A stretch of DNA of 64,000 nt from Branchipolynoe longqiensis (taxonomy: Eukaryota; Annelida; Polychaeta; Phyllodocida; Polynoidae), in assembly GCA_030323885.1 (NCBI GenBank), contig CM059187.1:133946029-134010028 (forward strand). Reading direction: 5' to 3'. Below are positions 20,848 to 32,310 of this stretch, piece by piece. The position numbers and the translations under genes were made by a program. The notes below the pieces were generated by a model. It saw nothing but the letters and a program-made list of their open reading frames with translations. It searched no databases and was not told the DNA's origin. Each line of letters opens with the position of its first letter. Position 1 is the first letter of the stretch.

Positions 20848-20925
20848 GTGATACATCAAGGAGCCTAATGGTTAAGATCCTCACTCATTAATGGCAATAA
20901 ATGTGTCTTTGAATCAGGTACATGC
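20848..20925 (+). repeat. tRNA-like fragment, third head type
   Basis: CAAGGAGCCTAATGGTTAAG matches the start of the fragment at 5,838. The B-box side is decayed. Confidence 0.4.
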
Positions 20926-20974
20926 TGCAAGATTTCTCATTTGCATCACCCCGTGGGACAGATACCAGGATCGC

Positions 20975-21152
20975 CATCCGATGGCCAAATGGGTAGGACG
21001 CCTTTTTCCCATGGAGAATTACACGGGATCAATTCCCGGCTGAGACAAATCAAACACTTACACAACTGTGGTTAGCACTGGACATTATGTGTATATGGCA
21101 GTGATTGATTGGCTCAGTGTTTAGATGTTGCTCGGACGCAAAACCCCATAAA
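20975..21152 (+). mobile_element. Short, decayed SINE
   Basis: The head GATGGCCAAATGGGTAGGAC and B box GGATCAATTCCCGG are followed by a shortened body and the tail word TTAGATGTTGCTCGGACGC. Confidence 0.65.
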
Positions 21153-21715
21153 CCAAATCCCCATGAGCTAAACAAAACCGCCTTAAATATGTCCTACTAT
21201 CTGAAACATTTGTAATGACATTTGTTCAATTGAAAAAATGCTTCCAAGTTGCATATAAGTGGGTGTGGGTGTTTTGTGATGTTTTATTTCCTTGTTTGCT
21301 CAACCTTGTGGTTAGACCAAATTGTTGGTTCCGTCCGTGCATCTCCAACGATAACAAATGAGTTCAAGGTTATCGCACATCCTTTCGGACTGTGTGGTAA
21401 TCTGGGATCGAACCAGGCGGGATTACCATTGGATTTCCTCCAGCTATCTATCACTCAGACGGGGATTGACGGGAACCATCGACTGGAGTCAACCGCTAGT
21501 ATCTACATCTTCAGACTGATGGTCTCATACAATCTCATCTTTCCACACTAAAGTTTCACCAGTTTTGATTCTGTTCAATAAAACTATAATCCTTCATCCA
21601 GGAATCTATTAGTATTAGATAAGAGCCTTCATATGTCTATGTTGGTTCATGAAGTTTGCTGAGCCAGGTTTGTGTGTCGCTCCCATAAACTAGACTAGGT
21701 TAAATAAAGACTAAA
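21153..21715. other. No gene or repeat recognised
   Basis: Unique-looking sequence; a 100-codon frame at 21,249-21,551 carries no domain I recognise. Confidence 0.35.
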
Positions 21716-21968
21716 GCCCTGGTCACATAGCCGTTAGTGGACGTAGTTGAACGTAGGTGAACGTAGTGGAGGCTAACGTGGGTCAAACGTGGTGTAAGTT
21801 TGTTAAACTATGTTGAAATACCTTAAGGTATGGCACCTTTTGGCACCGAATGATACAGATAAATATGTGATGGTACGGATAGCGGTACCTTCAACTGCGT
21901 TCAACTATGTTAGCCTCCAACTTTCAACTATGTTCAACTACGTTCACTAATGGCTATGTGACCACGGC
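21716..21968. mobile_element. MITE, 41-bp TIR GCCCTGGTCACATAGCC
   Basis: GCCCTGGTCACATAGCCGTT at the left and its inverse at 21,928-21,968 match over about 41 bp with three or four changes. The subterminal zone is built of ACGTAGTTGAACGTAG words. It is non-autonomous and related by its ends to 4,601-5,171. Confidence 0.88.
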
Positions 21969-22377
21969 ATACACTACATGGAACATCCATGGTTTTGTGC
22001 AGGTCAGTGTACACTAGAGTCTGCGGGGTTTGTTTTTACTAATTTACCTGTGTAAGTTTTGCTTAGAAAACACAATATCCTTGCTTTATTTGACACTATT
22101 TTAAGGGTTTAAGCACAGAAACTTACAAATACATTTGAGTTTTCTGCCAAATAGAATTCAGTCTTGCACTTACAGTTAAAGTTGATCAATTTCATATTGA
22201 GTAGGGTGTTAATTATTATATAGGGGATTTGGCAGCTTCTGCAAAAAAAAAAAAAAATGGATTTGATTATCGGAATGATAGCAGCTTCATCTCAAAATTA
22301 AATGTGATAGTCATGGTTTCATTTCCACGCAAATAGCATTTGTTGGTTCTTGCACCTGAACCCTTCATTTATTATGG

Positions 22378-22408
<31 letters not shown>

Positions 22409-22672
22409 ACTGGGCAAGAAGGTAAACACAGAGTTGGGCTGAGACTATTTATTAGTTCTCTGGCAGGACTTATAATATGCCCACCTGAAAAAAAAAAAAA
22501 AAAGCGTAGGAGAAGTGAATACAATTCCGGCGCTGTACAGGTGGCGCCCCATTCGCGCGCACCGGGTAGGGTTGGTGCGCGACTCACATAAGCAGTAAAT
22601 ACAATCGTAATAATAAATACACGGAGAAACCTTATGCTTCGTTATTTTATATTATTATAATTAATTATAATG

Positions 22673-22722
<50 letters not shown>

Positions 22723-22854
22723 TAGATAGATGTATGGATATATACACATGTATATATCTTTCGAATATCTTTTCTCTTGTCCCAAATATTCCAATCATTA
22801 CCAAAAACAATTAATAAAAAAACAATTAAAAATTAATTTAAAATGTAGTTTATT
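21969..22854. other. AT-rich stretch with A and TA runs
   Basis: Poly-A runs at about 22,243 and 22,489; (TA)n at 22,377-22,402 and 22,677-22,720. No gene is seen. Confidence 0.6.
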
Positions 22855-22908
22855 CAGTGAGTAATGCCTTTTGTCAGCGCCATAACACTGGTCTTCCGGC
22901 CGTTCAGT
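22855..22908 (-). repeat. Two-hairpin dispersed repeat, copy B
   Basis: In reverse it reads GGAAGACCAGTGTTATGGCG then CTGACAA, with one arm mutated, followed by ATTACTCACTGAATAA. It is the most diverged of the four copies. Confidence 0.65.
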
Positions 22909-23194
22909 ACAATTTGGTGGTACATAAATGAAAAAGTGCTCCACTATTTTTTTTACACGCACACTAAAACAATGAGGTGTGGGGAGGAAAAACAAATAAA
23001 GCACATGCGATGCACTTTCCATCAATGAGATCGCAACTGAACGGATGAAGAAGAAAAAACACCTAAAGAGATCCAGGAGTCATGATTGCATTAATGAGAC
23101 CTAATTTGTATTCTGGCACTGCCTTCCTATCAGCCCGGGGCGAGATAAAGTGTTGGCAGCCGATAGCGCTAAGTATGTGTGGGAGCCGAGTGCG
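22909..23194. other. Unique-looking spacer
   Basis: Contains GAGATAAAGTG and CCGATAGCGC near 23,140-23,170 (GATA-like words). No gene is seen. Confidence 0.3.
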
Positions 23195-23605
23195 GTCTGG
23201 TGTTGGTGTGTGTGTGGGAGGGGGAGGGGTTGGGAAGATGGTGGTGGAGGGGCTGGGGCAGGGTGGGATGCAGGCGGGGCGGTGTGGGTGGGGGAGGGTG
23301 GGGGGTTACGGGGCAGGGTGGAGGCAGGCGAGGCGGTGTGTGTGTGGGGGGCGGTGTTGGGGCGTGCGGGGCGGTGTTGGGTTGGGGGGAGGGAGGGGTG
23401 CTGGGACAGGGAGGGAAGTAGGAGGGGCGGTCTGGGGGGGGGAGGTGTTGAGGCAGGCGGGGTGGTGTGCGTTGGGGGTGGGGAAGAGACGTTGGGGCAA
23501 GGAGGGTGGGAGGCAGGTGGGGCGATGTGGGGCAGTGAGGGTCGCGGTGGGGCGGGGTGGGGCGGGGTGGGGCGGGGTGGGGGAGGGGAGAGGTGTTAGC
23601 GGGGC
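23195..23605 (+). repeat. G-rich array (GGGGCGGTGTG words)
   Basis: Degenerate units of GGCAGGCGGGGCGGTGTG type, ending in perfect GGGGCGGGGTG copies (23,550-23,582). Overlapping Gly/Arg frames are artefacts. Confidence 0.85.
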
Positions 23606-23699
23606 AAGCCCCGGACCCTAACAGTGTTTGCGGGAGGCACCTCAGGCTGATTGGCGCTCTCCCCCGGGCCAGCTGCGCCTTCAGTACAGGTACTCAGCT

Positions 23700-24735
23700 T
23701 TTTGTCTAATCACCTGCCCGCACCCCTCCCTCCTCCTGCCCTGCTGCACATCGCCCTACAACCCAACCCACCCACCCACCCTCCCTCTCGCCTGTCTGTG
23801 TCTGCCCGCCCGCCCGCCTGCCATTAATCTAATCTGCGTTATCAGCACCCTCTCCTTTCCCTTCTTTCCCCTCCCCTTCCCCGTCCGCCTCCTCTCTCTT
23901 CCCCTCCCCCTTCCCTCCCCCTCCTCCTCCTCCTCAAACTTGCCTCCTTCTCCACCTTCTCCCCGTCCCCTCTGCGGCATGTCCCGTCCCTCCTTCCGCT
24001 CTCGTATCATTCCCTCCCCCTCCCCCCTCCTCTCCCCTCATCTTCCCTTCTGCCCCGCCCTCTCACCCTCCTCCCCTCCTCCTCCCCCCTCTCCCTCCTC
24101 CTTCTCCAACTTGCCTCCTTCCCCACCTCCTCCCCGTTCCCTCCCCATCCTGTCCCGGCCCCTCCCGCTCTAGTCTCCCGGCTCCATCCCCCACTCTCAC
24201 CCCACTCTCCCTCCTATTCTGTTCCCCATCCTTCTCCCCGTCCCATCCTTCTCATCTCCTCCTCCTTCACCTCCCCTCCTCTCCTCCTCTCTCATCCCGC
24301 CTCCCATCCTCCTCTCATCCTCTCCTACTCCTCTCTTTCCTCTCCTCTCCCCCCCCCTCCTCTCCTTCCCCTCCTCTCCTCCCCCTCTCTCCTCTCATTC
24401 CCCCCTCCCCCTCCTTCCCCTCTCTCCCCTCCCCTTCGCCCTCCTCTCCATCTTACCCTCCCCTCTATTCCCTTCCCCTGAGCTCCCTCCTCCTCCACTT
24501 CCCACCCACCCTCTCTCCTCCCCATACCCTCCCCTTCGATCCCCTACCCTCCCCCTACCCTTCACCCTCCCCTCCCGCACCGCCCGACCTACCTCCCTAG
24601 CCATGCACATTGCATCCCTCCCACTCTAAAGCAGATTCTCACTTTCCCTTCCACTCCAATTTACACCACTCCACACCACCTCCCCCCCCCACCCCCACCC
24701 TCCCACCCACCGCCACCGACCCTTCCCCACTCCCC
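23700..24735 (+). repeat. 1-kb polypyrimidine / C-rich tract
   Basis: CCCTCC, CTCCTC and CCACCC words without a constant period. Marker phrases (CCTCCTTCTCCAACTTGCCT) recur at about 23,932 and 24,097, showing internal duplication of about 165 bp. There are no genes. Confidence 0.85.
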
Positions 24736-24972
24736 ACCCCACCCCTGTGACTGTAAACTGCGCGTTGCTATGCAACTAGTGTCTATACACATTGGTTCGA
24801 CAACCACCCACACTACCCTCCTTCCGCTACCCCTCCTCCTGTCCCTGGCACACAAGTAAAGTATGTGTGAAGTATGCGAATCCTCCCCCTCGTGTGAATC
24901 ATGTCTTGTATCATGTAAATTGTAAATGTGTATGGCTTCAATCATGGGTTTCCAAAGTGTTATCAAAGACCA

Positions 24973-25334
24973 TATAATACTAAGACGGCTCACTACCTAT
25001 CTCTCCCATATTAATGTAAATTTCGCAGTGCCACCTTGTGGTGGGTTTGATCAGCCCGGCTGCTGGTTGGTGTTTCACATGTAAACACATACAATTATAT
25101 TATACATGAGATAGGTAAGTATGAATGCACATCAATGTGGAATTGCTATGAACAAATACACATCATCATCAGCATTATCATCATCACCATTATCACACAT
25201 CTTTCACATTCATATATACATTTATACATATAATATAGCAACGGTTTAACCAAGAGAACAGCCAGCGCACCAAGTGGTGGGTTTGATCATTTTGATTACA
25301 CAGTACAGGCTGAGTGAGCCGTCTTAGTATTATA
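24973..25334. mobile_element. MITE with perfect 22-bp TIRs, TA-type target
   Basis: TATAATACTAAGACGGCTCA plus CT at the left is exactly inverted at 25,313-25,334. The ends are consistent with a TA target duplication (Tc1/mariner-like), though the outermost TATA makes this ambiguous. The interior repeats GTGGTGGGTTTGATCA twice. No transposase is present. Confidence 0.85.
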
Positions 25335-26290
25335 GGGTCTTCGGTGTTATGTACAGGTCAAAGTTCAAAATGTTCACAATTATATTCTAATTACATTGCT
25401 GGTGTTCATAAGAATCTCTTTCAACTGAAAATTCACTTTATCAAGCAAAACAGCAAAATATTTTGCTCATAACTTTGTGTCATAAAATGCCTTAAACTAG
25501 ATACACAACACATTGTGTTTGCTTCTTTCAATCAAAATTGATTGTGATATGAACTAACCAGTGGTTTTATGTGTTAAATAAAAAAAAATGTTAAGCATGC
25601 TATATGTTTATAAAACTGACATTAAAAGAGAAAAATGGAAAAAGGACACCATTATTAGAAGAAGGAGTTGTAACAAGCTGGAAGTTATATCCCCCCCCCC
25701 TCATTACAATGTATTTTGCCTATTACAAGGCCTTGTTTTTCATTCTAACTGCCAACTTTGCTTTCGCTTGCTTCTCACACATGTTGTCCTTATATGCATA
25801 TCATCAGAAAACTTCTCAGGGAATTGTGCTTGTAATTCACACTTCTTGTGAAGCTAGTATCGGGTGCACCCATGACTGAAGCCATGCACAAATATTACCG
25901 CCTTTCAGTGAAGAGATGTTACTCCATGTGCCTCATACAATCATATTAATTGGGAAATAAGACAATTTCGACAATCTAAGACCTTTGCTAGTCCTTTTTT
26001 CTTTCTTTTTTTTCAGGAATTTTGCAAACTCTACAACAAGAACCTGCACTCCCTGTATTTTCTTGGGCATGTGTGGTGTATGGACGTAATACCATATACC
26101 TTCTTGTGTTGCATTATCTTTCCGTGTTGGAGCTATGGTGTATGTACCAAAAGAGTCAGGGCGGAGGAGGAGTTAACATGCGCAAAGGTGCAACAAAGAC
26201 CCACGTCTCAACCCAATACATTAGTGGACTTCCGGTACAGGGATTAAAAAAATTATGAACAACTTGAACACACATTCACTCATACTGCCA
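25335..26290. other. No gene or repeat recognised
   Basis: AT-rich unique sequence with poly-C and poly-T runs near 25,692 and 26,000. Open frames of up to 91 codons show no support. Confidence 0.4.
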
Positions 26291-26292
26291 AA

Positions 26293-26631
26293 ACCAGACG
26301 GGATGGCCAAGTGAGTTGAGCGTCCGTCTCCTGTTTTGGTAGATCGTGGAATTCAAAGCCATGAGTTCAAACCCTGGTCGAGTCAAAGCAATGACTTCAA
26401 AATGTATACTTGTCGCTTCCTAGCCCAGTGCTCGGCATTATTAGGATAAGGCAAGGACTGGTTGGCTCAGTGTCAGGATAATGTGACTGGGTGGGATAGC
26501 AGTTCATCGTGCTGGTGGCCTGGGATCCCATTGGGGCAGTACTATTAAGTCGCTATGAGTGCACACTGTCACAAGTCCTGATATGACCTTAGATGTTGCA
26601 AGGACATATAACCCCAGCAACCAACCAACCA
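26293..26631 (+). mobile_element. SINE (type 1), full length
   Basis: Head GATGGCCAAGTGAGTTGAGC, B box region GAGTTCAAACCC, standard body and CAACCAACCAACC tail. Confidence 0.9.
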
Positions 26632-26949
26632 TTTCAAACTGAGATTGATTGGTGCTGTCAGTTTTACCTAATTTATTCGGAATCATGTTTATGCTTATTG
26701 AATAACCTAAAGGACTCTTCAATGCAAAACTAGTAAACTTAGTTTCTAGTAAGTAAGATTAATTATGGATCAATAATTCATCCTTCATTGTAACCGTGTC
26801 CGCACATGTGTTTTAATACGATTAAACCTGGTCACGGTTGACTGCTCGATTATAATTAAGTCTGAAGAGAAATGTCTTAAAATAATAAATACTGAAACAA
26901 TGATTCATCAACAGTTTCGTCTTGTGTTTCCCCTGCCAGTATCCCGCTG
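26632..26949. other. AT-rich spacer
   Basis: Nothing recognisable. Confidence 0.35.
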
Positions 26950-27122
26950 TACTCTCACTCTATCTCACTCTCTCACTCTTTCACTCTCTCACTTTCTCAC
27001 TCTTTCACTTTCTCACTCTTTCACTCCCTCACTCTCTCACGCTCTCACTCTTTCTCACTCTTTCACTATCTCACTCTCTCACTCTCTCACTCTCTCTCAA
27101 TCTCTCATCACTTCTCTCACAG
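26950..27122 (+). repeat. CTCACTCTTT microsatellite
   Basis: Alternating CTCACTCTCT and TTTCACTTTC words; Ser/Leu/Thr frames result. Confidence 0.9.
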
Positions 27123-27214
27123 CCCTCACATTAAGTGCACAGTCCTCTCACTGACAACGCTTCCATTGACGTCATTTTGCATGCTCAACGCTCTCTGGTG
27201 ACAGTCCGTGTTTT

Positions 27215-27480
27215 ACAACCACCAGCCCTCTCCCCACCAGTACCCTCCTCCTCCACCTCCCCCCCCCCTCCCTACTCCTCCTCCCCCGACCCACTCCTCA
27301 CTACTCCTTCTCCGCCCCTCCTCCCTCCTGCCCCTGCGCTCCCCCTCCCCTCCCTATTTCCAACCCCTCCAGCCCCCACCGCTACCCACTCCCCACTCCT
27401 CATTATCCACCCGGCCCCCTCCCCTTCCCCCCGCCCGCTCCATTCCCCCCTCCCAACTCCTTCCAACACAAAAACCAGTG
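27215..27480 (+). repeat. C-rich simple sequence
   Basis: CCTCCTCC, CCCACC and CCCCCTCC words, non-periodic. Confidence 0.7.
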
Positions 27481-28228
27481 GTAGTTCCACGTTTTCAGCA
27501 TTTTCCCTCGCGAACAAAACAAACTGAAGGGGTTAGTATCCATCATAAGGGTGCGTTTTGAAAATTGTATTATTGTTATTACTTTTTGTCAAAATATTTT
27601 TCACAAATTCGCTTCAAAACAAAGCTACGTAGGCAAAAAGCAGTATTGCGGCAAATTGTTGATGGTATTTTAGTTTTTCAATAAAGATCTACTTTTCTAC
27701 TCGATTTAATTAGTTCGTCCAGTTTTCGAGGTTTGTAGGGTGATTTCAAACCAACATATTTAAAGGATTGCCTCGTTTCGAGAACACCCCCCCACCCCCC
27801 GTCATAATAAGCATTGCCCCAAAACTGATTTTCTCATTGAGAAGTTTCAAAATGAAAATAAACAAATAAAAATCTTAACCTCAACACGTGGGAAATGGAG
27901 GGAGCTGGTTGTAACAAAAATAGTACTCTTTTGATCATTCATGGAAATTTGAAAATGATGAAAATTAAAATATTGAAAAAATTGAAATAATTGGAGATGT
28001 TGACAACGTTGGAAATGTTGGATACATTGAAAATGCTGGAAAATGCTGAAGAAGGTTGAAAATCTTGAAAATCTTGAAAACGTTGAAACACCCAAGATGA
28101 CCGCCTATCAGAAACTCACATTTTTCGTCGATTCTTCCTCCACTAACAGGAAGGACAACGCGAAACAACTATAGTCACGACCCAATCCCCCCCCCCCCCA
28201 CACACACACACACCCTCCTCGGCAATTC
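27481..28228. other. No gene; weak TTGAAAATG repeat
   Basis: 27,945-28,090 is a degenerate run of 9-12-base words such as TTGAAAATG, TTGGAAATG and TTGAAAATC. C and CA runs lie at 27,787 and 28,188. Confidence 0.5.
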
Positions 28229-28562
28229 TTGGTTGGTTGGTTGTTGGAGTTTTGTATCCAGGCAACATCTAAGGTCATATCAGAACCGGTACCAACTTGT
28301 GACAGTGCGCACTCATGGCAACTTCATAGTGCTGCCCCACTGGGAGACCATGCCACCAGCACCATAACCTGATATCCCACTCAGTCACATTATACTAAAA
28401 CCAAGCCAACCAGTCCTTGCCCTATCATAATAATGCCTCGCTCCTTGCCAGGAAGTGACAAGCATCAATTGTGTACGTCACTCGGTTGATTCGACCGGGA
28501 ATTGAACTCCCGACCTTCCACACGGGAGACCTGCGCTCTACCGATTCAGCCATCGCTTCCGG
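28229..28562 (-). mobile_element. SINE (type 2 head), full length
   Basis: In reverse: head GATGGCTGAATCGGTAGAGC and B box GAGTTCAATTCCC, then the standard body and a CCAACCAACCAACC tail. Confidence 0.9.
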
Positions 28563-29020
28563 TGTGCCCTTCTTGGTGGATTGTAGCAGGGATGAGAGAG
28601 AGAGACTGGAAGCTTGTTGGAGAAGGGGTGCAAAAGAATGCATGTTGCCCGTCTATCTGTCTACGTCAAACTGCAGTGTTTTTTTTAACTGCCTGAGTGT
28701 ATTTGATTAATTGACATTGATTGCCCTTGTAATTCATTCCACGGTTGTTTGATTTGTTGAGGGTTTTTGTTGTCTCCCCGGCAGTCATTCCATATTTATA
28801 AATACAATTAAACATGTCCTGGTTTTTGTTGTTGCCTTTTTTTTTGCGTTTATGCACCTACCTATTAGGAGCTCCCTCACCAGAATAGTACATACAACCA
28901 GTTGAACAGACACTCGTGTCACAATTCGGGAACACACATTTCACACCTCGTAGACACTCGGCTCACACCTCATTCACACTCGATTCTCACCCCATGGAAT
29001 CTCATTTCATGATTGTGACT
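28563..29020. other. No gene or repeat recognised
   Basis: Unique-looking sequence; a CACACCTC/CACACTCG-rich patch lies near 28,935-28,990. Confidence 0.35.
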
Positions 29021-29343
29021 GGGCGCAGTGGCCGAATCGGTAGAGCGCAGGCCTCCCGTGTGGGAGATCGGAGTTCAATTCATTGTTGAGTCAAACCGAT
29101 GGCTTACAACATTGATACTTATTGCTTCCTAGTTTGGCGTTCAGGATTAATAGGATAGGGCAAGGACTGGTTAACTCAATGTCAGGATAATGTGACTGGG
29201 TAGGATTTTGGGTTATGGTGCTGGAGGCCTGATTTCCCAGTGGGACAGCACTATAAAGTCACCATGAGTGCTCATTGTCACAAGTCGGTACCTATCGTGA
29301 TATGACCTTAGATATTGCTAGAACGTAAAACAACAAACAAACA
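29021..29343 (+). mobile_element. SINE (type 2 head), full length
   Basis: Head AGTGGCCGAATCGGTAGAGC, B box GGAGTTCAATTC, standard body; the tail is changed to CAACAAACAAAC. Confidence 0.9.
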
Positions 29344-29612
29344 ATACACGCAATCCCACAACCACACAAACAGTCATTCACTCACACCCACACACACACA
29401 TACTCACACTCACAACCACACACTCACACACCTCACCAACACCCACATTCACACATGCTCAAACCGACACACTCACGCACAACCATATTTACAAACATAC
29501 CCCACTCACACACTCTCACACCTCACACACACTAACACACTCACACACACACCTCACACACCTCACACACTCTCACACACTCTCACACCTCACAACAAAC
29601 ACCCACATATAT
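29344..29612 (+). repeat. CA/CACTCA microsatellite
   Basis: Interrupted ACACAC, TCACACTCACA and CACACCTCA words. Confidence 0.85.
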
Positions 29613-29658
29613 CCTCTCAATCCCCCTCCGTCAACATCAAGATGCCTACCGTCCATTA

Positions 29659-30676
29659 CCAACATGCACACCTTGCCATGCCCACCAATCAAGCCCGGTA
29701 TGTACACCAACATAGACACACCTTGCCATCCACACCAATCAAGCCATATGTGTACACCAACACACACACCTTGCCATGCAAACCTATCAAGCCTTGTGTG
29801 TTCAGCAACACGAACACCTTACCATGCACACCTATCAAGCCTTCTGTGTACACCAACACGCACACCTTACCATGCACACCTATCAAGCCCCATGTGTAAA
29901 CCAACATGCCCACCTTGCCATGCACACCCATCAAGCATTGTGTGTATATCCACACACATCTTGCCATGCACAGCTATCAAGCCCCGTGTGTATATCAACA
30001 CATACACACACCTTGCCATGCACACCTATAATTATCAAGCCCTGGGTGTACACCAACATGCACACCTTGCCATGCAGACCTATCATTATCAAGCCCTGTG
30101 TGTACACCAACATGCACACCTTGCCATGCACACCTATCATGATCAAGCCTTGTGTGTACACCAACACGCACACCTTGCCATGCACACCTATCATGATCAA
30201 GCCATGTGTGTACACCAACACGCACACCTTGCCATGCACACCTATCATGATCAAGCCTTGTGTGTACACCAACACGCACACCTTGCCATGCACACCTATC
30301 AGTATAAAGACCTGTGTGTACACCAACACACACACCTTGCCATGCACACCTATCATGATCAAGCCATGTGTGTACACCAACACGCACACTTTGCGATGCA
30401 CACCTATCATGATCAAGCCCTGTGTGTACACCAACACGCACACCTTGCCATGCACACCTATCAGTATAAAGCCCTGTGTGTACACCAACACACACACCTT
30501 GCCATGCACACCTATCATGATCAAGCCATGTGTGTACACCAACATGCACACCTTGCGATGCACACCTATCAAGCCCTGTGTGTGCAACAACATGCACACC
30601 TTGCCATGCACACCAATCAAGCCCCATGTGTACACCAACACGCACTCCTTGCCATGCACACCTATCAAGGCCTGAC
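29659..30676 (+). repeat. 54/48-bp satellite, about 20 units
   Basis: Units begin CACCTTGCCATGCACACCTA and end TGTGTACACCAACACGCA. Most have an ATCATG-type hexamer (54 bp) and some lack it (48 bp). Both lengths keep phase modulo 3, so frames of 299-444 codons are open on both strands. The periodic tripeptide-like products on both strands, and the CA-rich surroundings, argue against coding. Confidence 0.95.
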
Positions 30677-30865
30677 CCTCATTCATATTACATTTACACC
30701 AATCTCCACCCGGCCCCTTTTCCCTATATAACCCCAATTCACCACCCACAACCCAAACCCAAATCCCCAGCTCCCACCCTCCCACCCTCCCAGTATCCCA
30801 CCCTTCCACCCATCCACCCTTCCACCCAACCACCCCCACCCACCTCCCTGTCACATCACTCTGAC
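30677..30865 (+). repeat. CCACC-type simple sequence
   Basis: CCCACCCTCC and CCACCCATCC words follow the satellite directly. Confidence 0.7.
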
Positions 30866-31110
30866 ATACTCCAACAAAAGCCCTGATTGGATCATGCTCG
30901 CTGCGACGCCAGCGCCTCTGGCGGCAGAAAATGGAGCGGACGTGCGTCATGGGGCGGTTGTTATGGAGCGCCAATGAACCATGGCGACCCTGCCACGTGA
31001 TACGGCGTCGCTCAGTGACCTTCATCAGGCTGAAGGTCACGCGAACGCAGCCACTCCACGGCGAGGGCGCGTTGGCACCTGGGGCTCGCGTCAGTAGCGT
31101 GACCCTCATT
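30866..31110. promoter_or_regulatory. CpG-containing island, candidate regulatory DNA
   Basis: Unique GC-rich sequence with CTCTGGCGGCAGAAAATGG (30,916-30,934; vaguely CTCF-like), an E-box CCACGTGA (30,992) and a 10-bp perfect stem of nuclear-receptor half-sites (separate entry). No open frame is convincing. Function is inferred from motifs only. Confidence 0.3.
31015..31040. promoter_or_regulatory. Everted TGACCT/AGGTCA palindrome
   Basis: GTGACCTTCA, loop TCAGGC, TGAAGGTCAC: a perfect 10-bp stem. Each arm holds a nuclear-receptor half-site in everted orientation (12-base spacing). Confidence 0.4.
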
Positions 31111-31398
31111 TGCTTCGCCAAAAAAAAAGGAAAAAGCAAAAGAAGGCAAAACATTAAGTATATATTCACACATTGAAATATCTTACAGTGAAATAATACA
31201 GGTTTAAGCTGTGAGCTACATTTCTTGTTCTTCGCAAATAAAAAAGAAGAAACAAAAGAGGGCAAAACATTAATAGCGCAACCCCCATTTTCTTTGCAAA
31301 AGAAAGAAGAAATAAAAGACGGAAAACATTAAGTATATAATGTTCAGAATATATGTACACACATTGAAATAACCTACGGTGAATTAATACATATACAG

Positions 31399-31430
<32 letters not shown>
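31105..31430 (+). repeat. A-rich tandem repeat, three variant units
   Basis: GGCAAAACATTAAGTATATA and ACACATTGAAATATCTTACA recur (31,145/31,165; 31,325/31,360). The starts TTCGCAAATAAAAAAGAAG occur near 31,113, 31,230 and 31,293. A TA run follows at 31,398-31,430. Confidence 0.75.
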
Positions 31431-31431
<1 letters not shown>

Positions 31432-31432
<1 letters not shown>

Positions 31433-31463
31433 GTGATGTATAAGCATTATGCGAGTATAAAGC
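31432..31463 (+). repeat. Dispersed 32-bp word, copy 2
   Basis: Matches 5173-5204 (ATGTGATGTATAAGCATTAT, then GCGAGTATAAAG). Confidence 0.55.
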
Positions 31464-31913
31464 CGAGTAAGGGATTTTCTATATGTTTATTATATTATAT
31501 TATTCCAATATTATATTAGTAGCCAATGGGCTCTCTACATGTATTTGCTCCTTACTCATACGGTTACTGGTGGCTCAACCACCCGCCCGACCATACTTCC
31601 GGCGCTACACTGTCACTATATGTGTGTGTGTGTATGCCTGTAATGTTGATGGGAATCCTGGTGCACAAAACTGGCCGGTTTAAACAAAAGACAAATGTGC
31701 CCAAAGAGAGTTCCAGTAAATGGTCTGCGCGTGTCGGTCTCTGCATATTGACGGTGAAATGGTGGTAACACGCCCCCACCTCCCTGACTCCTATGTTCGT
31801 CTTGTAACTCATACTAAGTTATTCTCACCAACTCCACATTAGCATGAGGCGAAGGCATCGCAGCATAATCCATTTTGATTCGGCTTCGACGCGAGCGAGA
31901 CTGAGCTATTCAA
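31464..31913. other. No gene or repeat recognised
   Basis: Unique-looking sequence with a short TG run at 31,620-31,633. Confidence 0.35.
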
Positions 31914-32000
31914 AGTTGCATGGTGCGATGAAATCTTTTTTTTTTATTTCAAAAGAAAATGTAAAGACTAGATTTGATTACCTGTATCCAAACTTAGATA
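31914..32000. mobile_element. TTAA-type MITE, left-end fragment
   Basis: AGTTGCATGGTGCGATGAAA and ACTAGATTTGATTACCTGTA correspond to the terminal and subterminal regions of the family. The other end is missing. Confidence 0.6.
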
Positions 32001-32050
32001 TGTGTGCACGCGCTAATGAGTTCAGCCCGGATTGATTAGAATAACATGTA

Positions 32051-32310
32051 TATGAGCCTGTCTCAAAAGGTGATAACTCTTTTTTTTTTGTCCATTGTAA
32101 CAATTGACACAAAACAGCACAGAAACGGATACACTGAAAACACAAGGACATTTGCTTCAAATCAATATGTATTCTATTGCGATTATGAAACACCATGTAA
32201 AAAACAAATCAGTTTATCCTGAGCAAGTGCATAACCAGATCGTATGTTGATCGTTACAATGGACAAAGTTTTGTCCCATATTGCTTAGCACCTTTTGAGA
32301 CAGTCTCATA
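32051..32310. mobile_element. 260-bp MITE, TIR TATGAGCCTGTCTCAAAAGG
   Basis: The left 22 bases match the inverted right end (32,289-32,310) with a single mismatch. Flanking TA-rich sequence allows a TA target duplication. No frame of useful length is present. Confidence 0.85.

Noticed and set aside
23082..23621. 149-179-codon Gly/Arg-rich plus-strand frames
   Set aside because: Two overlapping frames over the same G-rich array; composition only.
29664..31265. 355-codon plus-strand frame and 444-codon minus-strand frame
   Set aside because: Both cover the same 54/48-bp satellite; the non-satellite part of the minus frame has no recognisable domain and crosses CCACC simple sequence.
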